The notes beneath the pieces were generated by a model. The model ran no database searches and was not told the origin of the DNA. It saw only the letters and a list, made by a program, of their open reading frames with translations. From Legionella sp. PATHC035 (GTDB taxonomy: Bacteria; Pseudomonadota; Gammaproteobacteria; Legionellales; Legionellaceae): DNA of 64,000 nt. Below are positions 20,018 through 29,635 of the stretch, piece after piece. The translations under genes and the position numbers were made by a program. The stretch covers positions 1,452,501 to 1,516,500 of the forward strand of contig NZ_JAPHOT010000001.1 of NCBI RefSeq assembly GCF_026191115.1. The letters run 5' to 3'. How positions within the stretch are numbered: position 1 is the stretch's first letter; each line of letters begins with the position of its first letter.

Positions 20018-20434
20018 ATGACCCGATTTATTTTATTGTTCCTTTCTTCTTTTGCGGCCAGTACTGTTTTCGCTGAAACAGATTATTGCCAACAGGCATT
20101 AGAAAATTTATACACCAAAGAAAGTAATTTAATCTCCGTAATCAAAATCAATACCAATAAGGCCTCGCTTTATTCATCAACCGTCGAAACAAGTAAAGAT
20201 TGTCAAAATTACATCCCCTTATTTTCAGTTAAAAACCCTGATGCGATAAAAACTCAAGGGGGTTTATGTGCCATCTTGCCTGCCGATGAAATAAAACCGG
20301 GTTTATGTTCCTTGCACATGACACTTTGTATCTCAGAAAAAGATTGCCAGAGTTTAACGATAAAATTAACCACAGAAAATAATCATTATACACACGCAGA
20401 TCCTGCTTATTATGAAATGGACTTCAATAATTGA
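20018..20434 (+). CDS. Small secreted protein of unknown function
   Basis: I chose the ATG that begins MTRFILLFLSSFAAS, because this gives a clean signal peptide with likely cleavage after VFA-ET; the longer frame begins inside the radC terminator hairpin. The mature part is about 118 residues with six or more cysteines (for example DYCQQ, KDCQNY, GGLCAI, GLCSLH, TLCIS, KDCQS), which suggests disulfides in the periplasm or outside the cell. I do not recognise a family. It is followed by a convergent gene. Confidence 0.6.
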   Translation: MTRFILLFLSSFAASTVFAETDYCQQALENLYTKESNLISVIKINTNKASLYSSTVETSKDCQNYIPLFSVKNPDAIKTQGGLCAILPADEIKPGLCSLHMTLCISEKDCQSLTIKLTTENNHYTHADPAYYEMDFNN

Positions 20435-20494
20435 TAAAAACCATTTCTTTAGAAACAATTCGTTCCTATTCATGCTTGGGTTCTACTTTTACTT

Positions 20495-22492
20495 TTAGCA
20501 GTTGAACGTCTCACTAGCATCCAACTCTTTTTGTTTCTCAGCAAACCCTTGAATTTGCTCTTTTGAAAGCGTTACTTTATAGACTTCATCCGTCTCATAA
20601 TTCGTCTGAAAGAAAATAGCAAACTTCTTATTTTCGCCTATTGGCTTTTCTTGCTCACACGGTATTATTTTTTCAATAAGATGATACGCTTCGCTCAGTG
20701 TCTTATCTTTATTTTGCGCAGCAAACCCTACTTGCTGCCCGAGTTCCAGTATCGGCAATCTGGCTAAATAGTTTAATGCCCGTTCAAGCTCCTCATCTGT
20801 AATGGGATGACATATGTCAGATAATCTCTCTTTAAGCATGCTATTTTTTGCTTGCGCATGACCTACGTCTGAAAAAAAATGCTGTTGATGTATGGATTGA
20901 AGGTGTTTAAATAATTGTTCATTATGAGAAGGCTTATGAGTAATATTTCTTTTTATAAAACTGCCGCTGCGTTCGCTACTGACTAAATCATGATAGTTCT
21001 TTGGAATTAAAACGTTATGAATGCTGTCAATATGGGCCAGTCTTTTACCTTCATAAGCACGCATCGTCTCGACTATCTTAGCCATCGTCAGCGGTTCACT
21101 TGGTTGCCACTTAGCATAATAACGTGCGATTTCAGTAGCGATATAGAATGCTTCGGCTTTATCTTTTTTTAATGCTTTTTGATGCTCTGTGAGTGCGTTA
21201 ATAAACTGCTGATTGTATTGTTGGAGCCTTTCTTGTTGAGGACGATCCAATTCTAAATTGAGCCTATGATCAAGTGCATTATAAAGATTCGCCTCTTCTT
21301 GAAATTTGGTAAGTACCCTTTCCACTTCTGAGCGGCGTGTTTGTAATTGTTTCCCAGCAGAAACCCATTGATCGATAGTTGTCTTATGTCCCCACGTTCT
21401 ATTAAAAACAGCTCCCATGGCATTATTGTTATAATAAGTTGTTGCGATTTGGCCTATTATTGAAAGCTGACAATACCATTCCTCAGGAATAGGGACAGCA
21501 CCAAGCGAATGGGCTTCGGTTAGGGATTGATCGCCAGCAACACCACATACATCAGAGAGGCGCATCAAATCAAGGGTTGCATCATGAGTAAATCGATCTC
21601 TTTGGAATACTCGAAACTCCCTACCATTAGGATTTTTATCATCTAAAATAATCTCTTTATGGGGCTTTTCTGAGTCCCCGGTGAAGAAAACAAGCTTCCC
21701 ATACCCCAATTTTTTTAACTTATCTTGAAAGTCTGGCTCTTCAAGCATGGAGAATACCATCTGATCTTTCCCAGTGTCGCTCCTGGCACTCATAAAATAA
21801 TTGGCATGCTTCCCTTCTTCATTGCTCGCAGCAAATACAGTTGCGGCTCTTTTATAAGACTTAGGAAAATTGTAGTAAGAAAAGGCAAAACCATTTTTCT
21901 TGAGAAAGGATGGGTCTTCAGATGAGGTCCCTAATACTTGTTTTTTTAAAAGCGGATCGAGTGTGCTAAGAATTTTACTTCGGGCCTCAAATTTCTTGGC
22001 AGGATCCAGACGCGAAAATTTTTTTAAATCGGATTCAATTAAAATTCCAGGATAACCATCACCTACACCGACATTCCCACTCAAACAAATTATTGGTGGT
22101 TTATATTGTGTCTGATCATAAAGGCCGTACTCACCAATAAACATTTTGAGGCACTTGTTATTGTGGTAATAGTGTTCCAAGGAGTTATCATAAATTGCGG
22201 TTTCTACTGCAAGTTTTGCGCTATCACATACTTTTTCTACTTCATGTAGATTAGAAGAGTCCACCATGTGAATTTGATGATATCGCTCAAGAAGTTTTGG
22301 CTCAATGTCGTTAACCTTTACAAAGGAATCCATTTTACCTACAACGTAAATAGGGGCATCTGGATACTTATTCATGAGAAATTTAGCAATTTTCATTGCC
22401 AGGGAAACATCACCGTAGCCCTTCTCATCAATCATATGCAAAACGATAGGGCCTTTAAAATCAGATTTAAAAACATCCTCGGTTCGTATCAT
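20495..22492 (-). CDS. Unrecognised 665-residue protein, GT-B glycosyltransferase-like, candidate Dot/Icm effector
   Basis: No signal peptide or membrane segment is visible. The N-terminus (VLHMIDEKGYGDVSLAMKIA, then IYVVGKMD) reads like a Rossmann strand-loop-helix. Around residues 315-340, VAGDQSLTEAHSLGAVPIP resembles the nucleotide-sugar loop of GT-B glycosyltransferases. The second half (about 370-560) is helical and charged. The last 20 residues include EKQKELDASE, an E-rich stretch like the E-block found in many Dot/Icm substrates. Size, solubility, an isolated position and this C-terminus fit a translocated effector. Both the enzymatic and effector assignments are inference from weak local similarity. 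The coding frame itself is secure from length. Confidence 0.75.
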   Translation of the reverse strand: MIRTEDVFKSDFKGPIVLHMIDEKGYGDVSLAMKIAKFLMNKYPDAPIYVVGKMDSFVKVNDIEPKLLERYHQIHMVDSSNLHEVEKVCDSAKLAVETAIYDNSLEHYYHNNKCLKMFIGEYGLYDQTQYKPPIICLSGNVGVGDGYPGILIESDLKKFSRLDPAKKFEARSKILSTLDPLLKKQVLGTSSEDPSFLKKNGFAFSYYNFPKSYKRAATVFAASNEEGKHANYFMSARSDTGKDQMVFSMLEEPDFQDKLKKLGYGKLVFFTGDSEKPHKEIILDDKNPNGREFRVFQRDRFTHDATLDLMRLSDVCGVAGDQSLTEAHSLGAVPIPEEWYCQLSIIGQIATTYYNNNAMGAVFNRTWGHKTTIDQWVSAGKQLQTRRSEVERVLTKFQEEANLYNALDHRLNLELDRPQQERLQQYNQQFINALTEHQKALKKDKAEAFYIATEIARYYAKWQPSEPLTMAKIVETMRAYEGKRLAHIDSIHNVLIPKNYHDLVSSERSGSFIKRNITHKPSHNEQLFKHLQSIHQQHFFSDVGHAQAKNSMLKERLSDICHPITDEELERALNYLARLPILELGQQVGFAAQNKDKTLSEAYHLIEKIIPCEQEKPIGENKKFAIFFQTNYETDEVYKVTLSKEQIQGFAEKQKELDASETFNC

Positions 22493-22634
22493 GATCTACT
22501 ACCAAAAACAACGCTATATGGTTAATGTTAGACCATTTATTGGGTTATATAGGCTGAGCAGTACTGTTTATTGATTTTGGAACATTAAGATCTTTTATCG
22601 ATGAGGAGGAAAAACTTAGAGGAGAAGACCAAAA

Positions 22635-23576
22635 CTAGGCTCTAGTGAAATCAAAAGAAATAATTTTAGCAATCTCTGGTTGTTTGAGGGCCAAAGCGAC
22701 TAACCGGTCAATACCTAAAGCCACGCCGCTGCAAGGAGGCAATCCATGTTTTAAAGCCTGCAAAAGATAGTGATCGGCAGCTACGGAGGGAAGACCTTTT
22801 TCACTTCTTAGCTTTTGGTCTTCAACAAAGCGTTTTGCTTGAGCATCGGCATCAGTCAACTCATGAAAGCCATTCGCTAATTCCACTCCTTGGTAATAGA
22901 CCTCAAAACGCTCTGCGACTCCATCATTAATTTGTGCTAAAGCAGCTTGTGATGCTGGAAAATTATACACAGCAACTGGCGCATTTTCTTTTGCTAAAAA
23001 AGGTTCTACAACATGACTCATCAGTAAGAATAGATATTGATCTTTATCTTCTTCCTGAGGAAGTAATACATTGTCCAAATCAAAGCGCGCCAATGTTTGA
23101 CGAAGTTGAGGGATTGTTGCAGTGAATGGATCCACATTGCACGCGTCAAGAAAAGCATGTCGATAGGTTTTTTTGATCATGGATTTAGAATGCATGACCA
23201 TTTGCAGAAACAGATCCATTTCATCCATCAATGCATGATGATCTATACCCAGTTGGTACCATTCTAACAAAGTAAACTCTGGATTATGCCAGCGCCCTAA
23301 TTCATCGTCGCGAAATACCCGCGCTATTTGAAAAATAGAACCACTTCCTGCCGCAAGCAAACGTTTCATATGATATTCAGGGGAAGTTTGTAGGCAATAG
23401 GCTTCACCACGAAACGTTGCTTTGATATTACTGAGATAGACATCCGTTGTGCCATAACGGGCCATGATTGGCGTCTCAACTTCCCAATAACCCCGTTCAG
23501 TAAAGAAATGCCTGATTTTTGTTAATAGTTCTGCCCGTTGGCGCAAATACTCAATAGATGCTGAAGGTTGCCACAT
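22635..23576 (-). CDS. epmA: Elongation factor P beta-lysyltransferase (EF-P--(R)-beta-lysine ligase)
   Basis: The protein has 313 residues. It is a truncated class II lysyl-tRNA synthetase paralogue (PoxA/YjeA/GenX) without the anticodon-binding domain. Motif 2 (FRDDELGRWHNPEFTLLEWY) and motif 3 (GVALGIDRLVAL) are intact. It attaches (R)-beta-lysine to a conserved Lys of EF-P, which helps ribosomes through polyproline stretches. Its ATG directly follows the TAA of sufT, so it is probably read from the end of the suf operon. The partner aminomutase EpmB, a radical SAM iron-sulfur enzyme, is not in the window. Confidence 0.94.
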   Translation of the reverse strand: MWQPSASIEYLRQRAELLTKIRHFFTERGYWEVETPIMARYGTTDVYLSNIKATFRGEAYCLQTSPEYHMKRLLAAGSGSIFQIARVFRDDELGRWHNPEFTLLEWYQLGIDHHALMDEMDLFLQMVMHSKSMIKKTYRHAFLDACNVDPFTATIPQLRQTLARFDLDNVLLPQEEDKDQYLFLLMSHVVEPFLAKENAPVAVYNFPASQAALAQINDGVAERFEVYYQGVELANGFHELTDADAQAKRFVEDQKLRSEKGLPSVAADHYLLQALKHGLPPCSGVALGIDRLVALALKQPEIAKIISFDFTRA

Positions 23577-23912
23577 TTAATAAAAAATTCCCAATTCAAG
23601 ACGTGCTGCTTCAGTCATTCTCTCCTGAGTCCAAGGCGGCTCCCAAACTAACTCCACAGTACAATCACGAACCCCTTCAACTTTATTGACTGCTTGTTCT
23701 ACCGTTCCCGGAAAAGTTTGAGCAACAGGACAACCAGGAGTGGTTAAAGTCATTTGAATGGTAACATGGGCTTCATCATCAATGGATACATCATAAATTA
23801 AACCCAAATCATAAATGTTAACAGGAATTTCAGGGTCATAAATTTCCCTAAGCGCATTAGTAATGGCCTCTTTCAGCAATTCTGAATCTTGTTTTTTCTT
23901 AAAACCAAACAT
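23577..23912 (-). CDS. sufT: SUF-associated iron-sulfur maturation protein, MIP18/DUF59 family
   Basis: The protein has 111 residues with the DUF59 core (LREIYDPEIPVNIYDLGLIYDVSI), the conserved TTPGCPVA with its cysteine, and VWEPPWTQERMTEAARLELG at the C-terminus. Family members act in iron-sulfur cluster maturation alongside SUF. It is the seventh gene in the suf direction, about 100 bp after sufU, with a long inverted repeat in between, and abuts epmA. Confidence 0.92.
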   Translation of the reverse strand: MFGFKKKQDSELLKEAITNALREIYDPEIPVNIYDLGLIYDVSIDDEAHVTIQMTLTTPGCPVAQTFPGTVEQAVNKVEGVRDCTVELVWEPPWTQERMTEAARLELGIFY

Positions 23913-23948
23913 AAAGTACCTGCTTATATTTTGGATAACCCAAGGCCA

Positions 23949-24009
23949 GTTTCTATTTTACTAGTTCCCACATCACCTCGAGCGCCGCGAGGGAAGATGT
24001 GATAGAAAC
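23949..24009. repeat. Nested inverted repeat between sufU and sufT
   Basis: Outer arms GTTTCTAT (23949-23956) and ATAGAAAC (24002-24009), middle arms CACATC (23969-23974) and GATGTG (23996-24001), and inner CTCG/CGAG can form one interrupted hairpin in the sufU-sufT gap. It could trim or attenuate the transcript before sufT and epmA. No U-tract makes it a clear terminator. Confidence 0.5.
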
Positions 24010-24014
24010 CAACC

Positions 24015-24464
24015 CTATTCCGTTTTCACAACATTGCTGTCTTTATTCAATGCCGCTTCTAATGTATGCCATGCCAAAGTCGCGCATTTTACCCGGGCTG
24101 GATAAGCCTTCACTCCAGCAAGAACCATTAACTTGTCCATATGCACTAACTGCCCCTCTTCATTTTGTGTCAGCATATGATGAAAACGATGAAACAGTTC
24201 ATGCGCCTCTTCTATGCTTTTCCCTTTTAAAGAATCGGTCATCAAGGAAGCTGAGGCCTGGGATATGGCGCAACCACATCCTAAGAAACTTAACTCAGTG
24301 ATCAAATCTTCTTCGATTTTGGCATAAACCGTTAATTTATCACCGCATAAAGGATTAAAACCATTCGCCTGCACCGTCGCATCTTTCATTTCATAATGAT
24401 GACGTGGATTGCGATTGTGATCGATAATGATTTCCTGATAAAGCTCACGCAGTTCAGCACTCAT
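24015..24464 (-). CDS. sufU: SUF system NifU/IscU-like protein
   Basis: The protein has 149 residues. The three family cysteines are present: NPLCGD, FLGCGCAIS and RVKCATLAW, with the SUF-type insertion (FHRFHHMLTQ) between the second and third that distinguishes SufU from IscU. SufU accepts sulfur from SufS or serves as scaffold, depending on the organism. Its ATG overlaps the sufS stop as ATGA, showing translational coupling. No sufE or sufA is present, so this is probably the SufS partner. Confidence 0.94.
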   Translation of the reverse strand: MSAELRELYQEIIIDHNRNPRHHYEMKDATVQANGFNPLCGDKLTVYAKIEEDLITELSFLGCGCAISQASASLMTDSLKGKSIEEAHELFHRFHHMLTQNEEGQLVHMDKLMVLAGVKAYPARVKCATLAWHTLEAALNKDSNVVKTE

Positions 24465-25684
24465 GCAAATACCTCTTTAACTCGATGCAATACTTTGATG
24501 CATCGATCAATTTCCTCTCTAGTGTTATAAAAGGACAAGGAAATTCGTGACGTAGCAGCGACATTGTAAAAATCCATCAATGGCATAGCACAATGATGAC
24601 CGCTCCGTACTGCAATTCCTTCGCTATCTAAAATAGTGCCCACATCATGAGCATGGATTGTTCCATGCACAAAAGAAACAACCGGTACTTTTTGCTGAGC
24701 AGTTCCGATTATATTAAATCCGCCGACAGACTGAACCCCAGCAGTTGCATAGTCCAGTAACTGTGTCTCATAAGCGATAATCGCTTCCATATCCAAAGAT
24801 TCTAAATAATCGATAGCGGCGCCTAACCCAATGACACCGGCAATATTCGGCGTGCCTGCTTCAAATTTATGCGGAATAGGCGCATATTCTGTTGCATCAA
24901 AGGTCACGTAATTAATCATCTCACCGCCTCCCTGATAAGGAGACATGGCATTCAAAAGCTCTTCTTTACCCCATAAAACACCAATACCGGTAGGACCATA
25001 TAATTTATGCCCTGAGAATGCATAAAAATCACATCCCAAATCCTGCACATCTACAGGCAAATGAGGAATAGCTTGCGCGCCATCTAGTAATACTTCAGCA
25101 CCATACTCATGGGCCATCTTAATCATTTCTTTTACCGGATTGACAGTACCCAAGGCATTAGAAGCATGGGTAATCGCAACAAACTTAGTATTTTTATTTA
25201 ATTTTTTGGCAAATTCTTCTAATAAAATTTCACCATCCAGGGTCATAGGCGCAACTTGCAGTTTTGCCCCTGTTTTTTTGCACACCATCTGCCAAGGAAC
25301 AATATTGGAATGATGTTCCATATGGGTAATTAAAATTTCTTCATCCGGTAAAATGCGCGGTGCAACCAAACTTTGAGCAACCAAGTTAATCGCTTCCGTT
25401 GTGCCGCGAACAAAGATACACTCATTCGGGGAGTTGGCATTGATAAAGCGCTTTACTTTGGAACGAGCAGCCTCATAATGCTCTGTAGCTCTGACACTCA
25501 AGGTATGAACACCGCGGTGGATATTCGAATTATCCTGCTCATAATAACGAGAAATAGCCTCAATCACTGCCTTAGGCTTTTGAGTCGTTGCCGCATTATC
25601 AAAATAAACTAAATCAAAATCATTTATTTTTTGCTTGAGTACAGGGAAATCGTTACGAATTGCATGAATATCCAAAGCGTCCAT
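24461..25684 (-). CDS. sufS: Cysteine desulfurase SufS
   Basis: The protein has 407 residues, a class V PLP aminotransferase fold of group II. The Schiff-base lysine is in FSGHKLYGPTG and the persulfide cysteine in RSGHHCAMPLM. ITHMEHHSNIVPWQ and LLDGAQAIPH complete the cofactor site. It removes sulfur from cysteine, giving alanine and an enzyme persulfide passed on to SufU and SufBCD. It is five bases from sufD and overlaps sufU. Confidence 0.97.
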   Translation of the reverse strand: MDALDIHAIRNDFPVLKQKINDFDLVYFDNAATTQKPKAVIEAISRYYEQDNSNIHRGVHTLSVRATEHYEAARSKVKRFINANSPNECIFVRGTTEAINLVAQSLVAPRILPDEEILITHMEHHSNIVPWQMVCKKTGAKLQVAPMTLDGEILLEEFAKKLNKNTKFVAITHASNALGTVNPVKEMIKMAHEYGAEVLLDGAQAIPHLPVDVQDLGCDFYAFSGHKLYGPTGIGVLWGKEELLNAMSPYQGGGEMINYVTFDATEYAPIPHKFEAGTPNIAGVIGLGAAIDYLESLDMEAIIAYETQLLDYATAGVQSVGGFNIIGTAQQKVPVVSFVHGTIHAHDVGTILDSEGIAVRSGHHCAMPLMDFYNVAATSRISLSFYNTREEIDRCIKVLHRVKEVFA

Positions 25685-25689
25685 TGAGC

Positions 25690-26982
25690 TTACCCCAACT
25701 GTTGTGTTAATAAATGCCCCATGTAGTCCGCCAATTGACGATGGGGAATAAGCCGCAGATTATCACTGGCAAACGCATGGATTAAATAGTGTGATGCTTC
25801 AAGTCGATCAATTCCGCGGGTTGCCAAATAAAATAATGCTTCCTCATCCAATTGTCCAACCGTTGCACCATGAGAACACAATACATCATCAGCAAAAATT
25901 TCTAATTGCGGTTTAGTATCCACTTCTGCATTGGCTGAAAGTAAAAGATTTTTATTTTGCTGTTTGGCATCCGTATGCTGTGCTTCGTGCGCAACAATTA
26001 CTTTACCATTAAATACCGCACGCGAACGGCCCATGAGAATCCCTTTATAATCCTGTTCACTACTGCAATTAGGCACCAAATGCTGCACTGTTGTATGATG
26101 GTCCACATGTTGCCCTTCTGCAGGAGCATATATTCCGTTCATTAAGGAATGCGCTTTTTCTTCTTGCAAATACAAACTAATGTCGGACCGTACCCATTGG
26201 CCGCCGAGGCTTAGAGAATGATTCGCAAACTCACTGCCTGCTAATTGTTTGACGGATAAATGACCCACGTGAAAAGCAGATTTACTCTCTCTTTGAATGG
26301 TGCAATGGGTTAGTTTTGCACCAGAACCTACGACAACCTCAGTGACCTTATTGGTCAAATAGCTACAATCTGCCAAACCTTGATAATCTTCAATAATCGT
26401 CGCCTGGCTGTTTGCCTCAGCAATAATCAAATGTCGCAGATGTACCGCTTGATCCCTACGATTTTGTCTATGCGTTAAAGCAATCGGCTCTTCAATAACC
26501 ACTCCTGCGGGAATGTAGATCATCACCCCACAATGAATCATGGCGGTATTTAAAAAATGAAAACCATGCTCTTGTTTTAAAATCGTCCCCAAATAAGGCT
26601 TCAACAGCTCCGGATGCTGGGTTAACGCTACGCTTAAAGGAAGTACCAATACTCCTTTCGGTAACGCTTGCATAAGTTGCTGTTCACCAGAAATAAGTCC
26701 ATTAAGGATCAATAAATTCTGCTTTATTGGTAAATCAGAAGACATTGCTTCATCGTAAGCGGCATTCCCTGAATCTTTAGAAGGCTCAGCAGCATCAGAA
26801 CGCATAAAGGGTTGATTTAACAAGGCATCAACAGAAGTATATTTCCAATTTTCATCATGGCGCGTTGGAAAGCCCTGCTGATGCAAATCATTTAATGCTT
26901 TAGTTTGCAATTGGGCAAGCCAAGGCAAAGTAGAAAAACTGGCTTTTGCCCGTTGTTGGTAAAAATCCAAGATCTCGCTCAT
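25690..26982 (-). CDS. sufD: SUF scaffold complex subunit SufD
   Basis: The protein has about 430 residues of the SufB/SufD beta-helix family. The central AEANSQATIIEDYQGL, the SLGGQWVRSDISLYLQ repeat strands and the C-terminal SHGATVGQLDEEALFYLATRGI signature are present; the latter holds the conserved His used with SufB for cluster assembly. It forms the SufBC2D complex. I start at the ATG one codon after an in-frame GTG that overlaps the sufC stop; either is possible. Confidence 0.95.
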   Translation of the reverse strand: MSEILDFYQQRAKASFSTLPWLAQLQTKALNDLHQQGFPTRHDENWKYTSVDALLNQPFMRSDAAEPSKDSGNAAYDEAMSSDLPIKQNLLILNGLISGEQQLMQALPKGVLVLPLSVALTQHPELLKPYLGTILKQEHGFHFLNTAMIHCGVMIYIPAGVVIEEPIALTHRQNRRDQAVHLRHLIIAEANSQATIIEDYQGLADCSYLTNKVTEVVVGSGAKLTHCTIQRESKSAFHVGHLSVKQLAGSEFANHSLSLGGQWVRSDISLYLQEEKAHSLMNGIYAPAEGQHVDHHTTVQHLVPNCSSEQDYKGILMGRSRAVFNGKVIVAHEAQHTDAKQQNKNLLLSANAEVDTKPQLEIFADDVLCSHGATVGQLDEEALFYLATRGIDRLEASHYLIHAFASDNLRLIPHRQLADYMGHLLTQQLG

Positions 26983-26984
26983 CA

Positions 26985-27731
26985 CTACACCGTTTCCTCA
27001 AGCCAACTGTAGCCTTTTTTCTCTAATTCAAGTGCTAATGTTTTATCACCGGACATAATAATACGACCATTGACCAGCACATGAATAAAATCTGGCTGAA
27101 TATAATCCAGCAACCGCTGATAATGGGTTACTAAAATAATAGAGCGCTCTGGTGAGCGCATAGCGTTAACACCATGGGAAATAATCCGCAATGCATCGAT
27201 ATCCAACCCTGAATCGGTCTCATCCAAAATAGCAAGCTTGGGTTCTAAGGCAGCCATCTGTAAAATTTCATTGCGCTTTTTTTCACCACCAGAAAACCCT
27301 TCATTAATGCTGCGGTATAAAAAACTTTCATCCATTTCCAATAACTGACATTTCTCTCGGATGAAGGTCAGAAACTCAATTGCATCTAATGTGTTTTTTC
27401 CCTGGCCTTTACGTACGGCATTAACAGAAGCCTTGAGAAAATTGACGTTGGTTACCCCAGGTATTTCTACAGGGTACTGAAAAGATAGAAAGATACCGGC
27501 ACGCGCTCTTTCCTCGGGAGATAAAGGAGCTAAATCCTGGCCTAGATAGCTTATTTCTCCACCAGTCATATGATACGAAGGATGACCAGCCAATACCTTA
27601 GACAGAGTACTTTTTCCTGAACCATTAGGCCCCATAATAGCATGAACTTCACCAGCGTTTACCTGGAGATTAATGCCTTTTAAAATAGCTTGATCATTTA
27701 TTTCAACACTTAAGTCTTTAATTTCTAACAT
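26985..27731 (-). CDS. sufC: SUF complex ATPase SufC
   Basis: The protein has 248 residues of the ABC-ATPase fold: Walker A GPNGSGKST, Q-loop FQYPVEIPG, signature FSGGEKKR, Walker B LAILDETDSGLD and the switch histidine in ILVTHYQR. It drives conformational change of SufB and SufD during cluster assembly in the cytosol. It has no membrane partner, as usual for SufC. The gap to sufB is one base. Confidence 0.97.
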   Translation of the reverse strand: MLEIKDLSVEINDQAILKGINLQVNAGEVHAIMGPNGSGKSTLSKVLAGHPSYHMTGGEISYLGQDLAPLSPEERARAGIFLSFQYPVEIPGVTNVNFLKASVNAVRKGQGKNTLDAIEFLTFIREKCQLLEMDESFLYRSINEGFSGGEKKRNEILQMAALEPKLAILDETDSGLDIDALRIISHGVNAMRSPERSIILVTHYQRLLDYIQPDFIHVLVNGRIIMSGDKTLALELEKKGYSWLEETV

Positions 27732-27732
27732 A

Positions 27733-29181
27733 TTAACCTACTGCCCCTTCTAAACTCAGACCTAGCAATTTGGTTGCTTCCACCGCAAATTCCATAGGTA
27801 ATTCTTTCAATACCTGCTTACAAAAACCATTGACAATCATTGAAACAGCATCTTCGGTGTCGATTCCACGTTGTTGACAGTAAAATAATTGTTCTTCACT
27901 GATCTTCGAAGTCGTTGCCTCATGCTCTACTTGTGCCGTAGGGTTCTTGACCTCTATATAAGGAAAAGTATGTGCCGAACATTCAGAACCCATAAGCATG
28001 GAGTCACATTGAGTATAATTGCGCGCATTGGTCGCTGTGGGTGCAATACGAACCAGACCACGATAAGCATTATGTGCGTGTCCGGCACTGATTCCTTTGG
28101 AAATAATGGTTGAACGCGTGTTTTTACCAATATGAATCATTTTAGTGCCGGTATCGGCTTGTTGATAGTTATTGGTTAAAGCAACCGAATAAAATTCACC
28201 GACAGAATCATCACCTTGTAAAATCACACTGGGATATTTCCAGGTAATTGCTGAACCGGTTTCTATTTGTGTCCACGAAATTTTAGAGCGTTTACCGCGA
28301 CAGGCTCCACGCTTGGTCACAAAATTATAAATACCGCCTTTTCCTTCCTTATCACCAGGATACCAATTTTGTACTGTGGAATATTTAATTTGCGCACCAT
28401 CCAGCGCAACCAATTCAACCACCGCCGCATGCAATTGATTTTCATCGCGCATCGGCGCAGTACAGCCTTCAAGATAAGAAACGTAACTGTCTGCATCGGC
28501 AATGATTAGGGTACGCTCAAATTGTCCTGTAGACGCTGCATTAATGCGAAAATAAGTCGATAATTCTATAGGGCAACGCACCCCTTTGGGAACATAAACA
28601 AAGGAGCCATCACTAAAAACAGCCGAATTCAAAGCAGCATAGAAATTATCGCGATAAGGAACTACAGAGCCCAAATATTGCATCAGCAACTCAGGATATA
28701 GATGTACTGCTTCAGAAATGGGACAAAAAATGACCCCTTTTTCAGCAAGTTTGGCTTTAAAGGTGGTGGCTACAGACACGCTATCAAACACTGCATCTAC
28801 CGCAACGCCGGCCAGCATTTCTTGTTCTCTTAAAGGAATGCCTAATTTCTCATAGGTCCTTAGCAATTCAGGATCCACCTCATCCAGACTTTTGGGTGCA
28901 TCTTTTTTCTTTTTCGGTGCTGAATAATAAGAAATAGACTGGTAATCCACCGGAGGATAATGCACGCTGGACCATTGCGGAGGCGACATGGTTAACCAAT
29001 GCCTGTAGGCTTTTAAACGCCACTCCAGCAAAAACTCTGGCTCCCCTTTAATTGCAGATAAACGACGAATAACCCCTTCATCCAATCCAGGCTCAAAAGT
29101 ATCTACTTCAATGTCGGTGGTAAACCCATGTTGATATTCTCTATCGAGCAGAGAATTAATTTGCTCACTGCTTTTAGCCAC
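27733..29181 (-). CDS. sufB: SUF scaffold complex subunit SufB
   Basis: The family is recognised by [49 protein letters not shown] and [23 protein letters not shown] place the start at a GTG (V-A-K-S-S-E) rather than the longer ATG 39 bases upstream. GGAG lies six bases before this GTG, and the GTG overlaps the stop of the regulator gene (GTGGCTAA), which gives 482 residues. The extra 13 residues of the longer form are just the regulator's tail read in another frame. SufB is the main cluster scaffold. Confidence 0.95.
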   Translation of the reverse strand: MAKSSEQINSLLDREYQHGFTTDIEVDTFEPGLDEGVIRRLSAIKGEPEFLLEWRLKAYRHWLTMSPPQWSSVHYPPVDYQSISYYSAPKKKKDAPKSLDEVDPELLRTYEKLGIPLREQEMLAGVAVDAVFDSVSVATTFKAKLAEKGVIFCPISEAVHLYPELLMQYLGSVVPYRDNFYAALNSAVFSDGSFVYVPKGVRCPIELSTYFRINAASTGQFERTLIIADADSYVSYLEGCTAPMRDENQLHAAVVELVALDGAQIKYSTVQNWYPGDKEGKGGIYNFVTKRGACRGKRSKISWTQIETGSAITWKYPSVILQGDDSVGEFYSVALTNNYQQADTGTKMIHIGKNTRSTIISKGISAGHAHNAYRGLVRIAPTATNARNYTQCDSMLMGSECSAHTFPYIEVKNPTAQVEHEATTSKISEEQLFYCQQRGIDTEDAVSMIVNGFCKQVLKELPMEFAVEATKLLGLSLEGAVG

Positions 29182-29635
29182 GATTAACTCCACTTGCCAA
29201 TTGTCGAACTCGTTCCACATCGTGTGCTTGCAAAGTAGGTTTCGCCAAACTAGCCAAACTCACACTATCCAGGGCTGTTTCAATTGCTTGGCTAATTAAT
29301 CGCCAATTACCCTGAATCGTACACACACCTTGTAACGAACAATCATTAGGTTGCAAACTGCATTCTGTGAAACCACGATGTTCTTCAAATGCAAAAATTA
29401 TTTGCGACACAGAAATCTCAGTTGCAGGCCGTCGCAATCGGTATCCTCCAGTCACTCCACGTACTGAAGCTAACAAACCTGCACTGGTTAAACGTTTTAA
29501 AATTTTACTTACCGTAGGTACAGTCAGATGAGTATGTAATGCAATGTCACGAGCATTACATAGTTCTTGCGCGTGCCTGGCGAGATAAACCATCACAACT
29601 GTTCCATAATCGGCCAACTTGCTGATGCGCAGCAT
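29174..29635 (-). CDS. Rrf2-family iron-sulfur regulator of the suf operon
   Basis: The protein has 153 residues with an N-terminal winged helix ([39 protein letters not shown]) and three cysteines in a CX6CX5C pattern ([14 protein letters not shown]), expected to hold an iron-sulfur cluster as in IscR. It is the first gene of the suf operon and overlaps sufB, so it probably controls its own operon. A perfect palindrome over the likely promoter is a candidate binding site. The Cys spacing differs by one from E. coli IscR (CX5CX5C). Confidence 0.93.
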   Translation of the reverse strand: MLRISKLADYGTVVMVYLARHAQELCNARDIALHTHLTVPTVSKILKRLTSAGLLASVRGVTGGYRLRRPATEISVSQIIFAFEEHRGFTECSLQPNDCSLQGVCTIQGNWRLISQAIETALDSVSLASLAKPTLQAHDVERVRQLASGVNRG

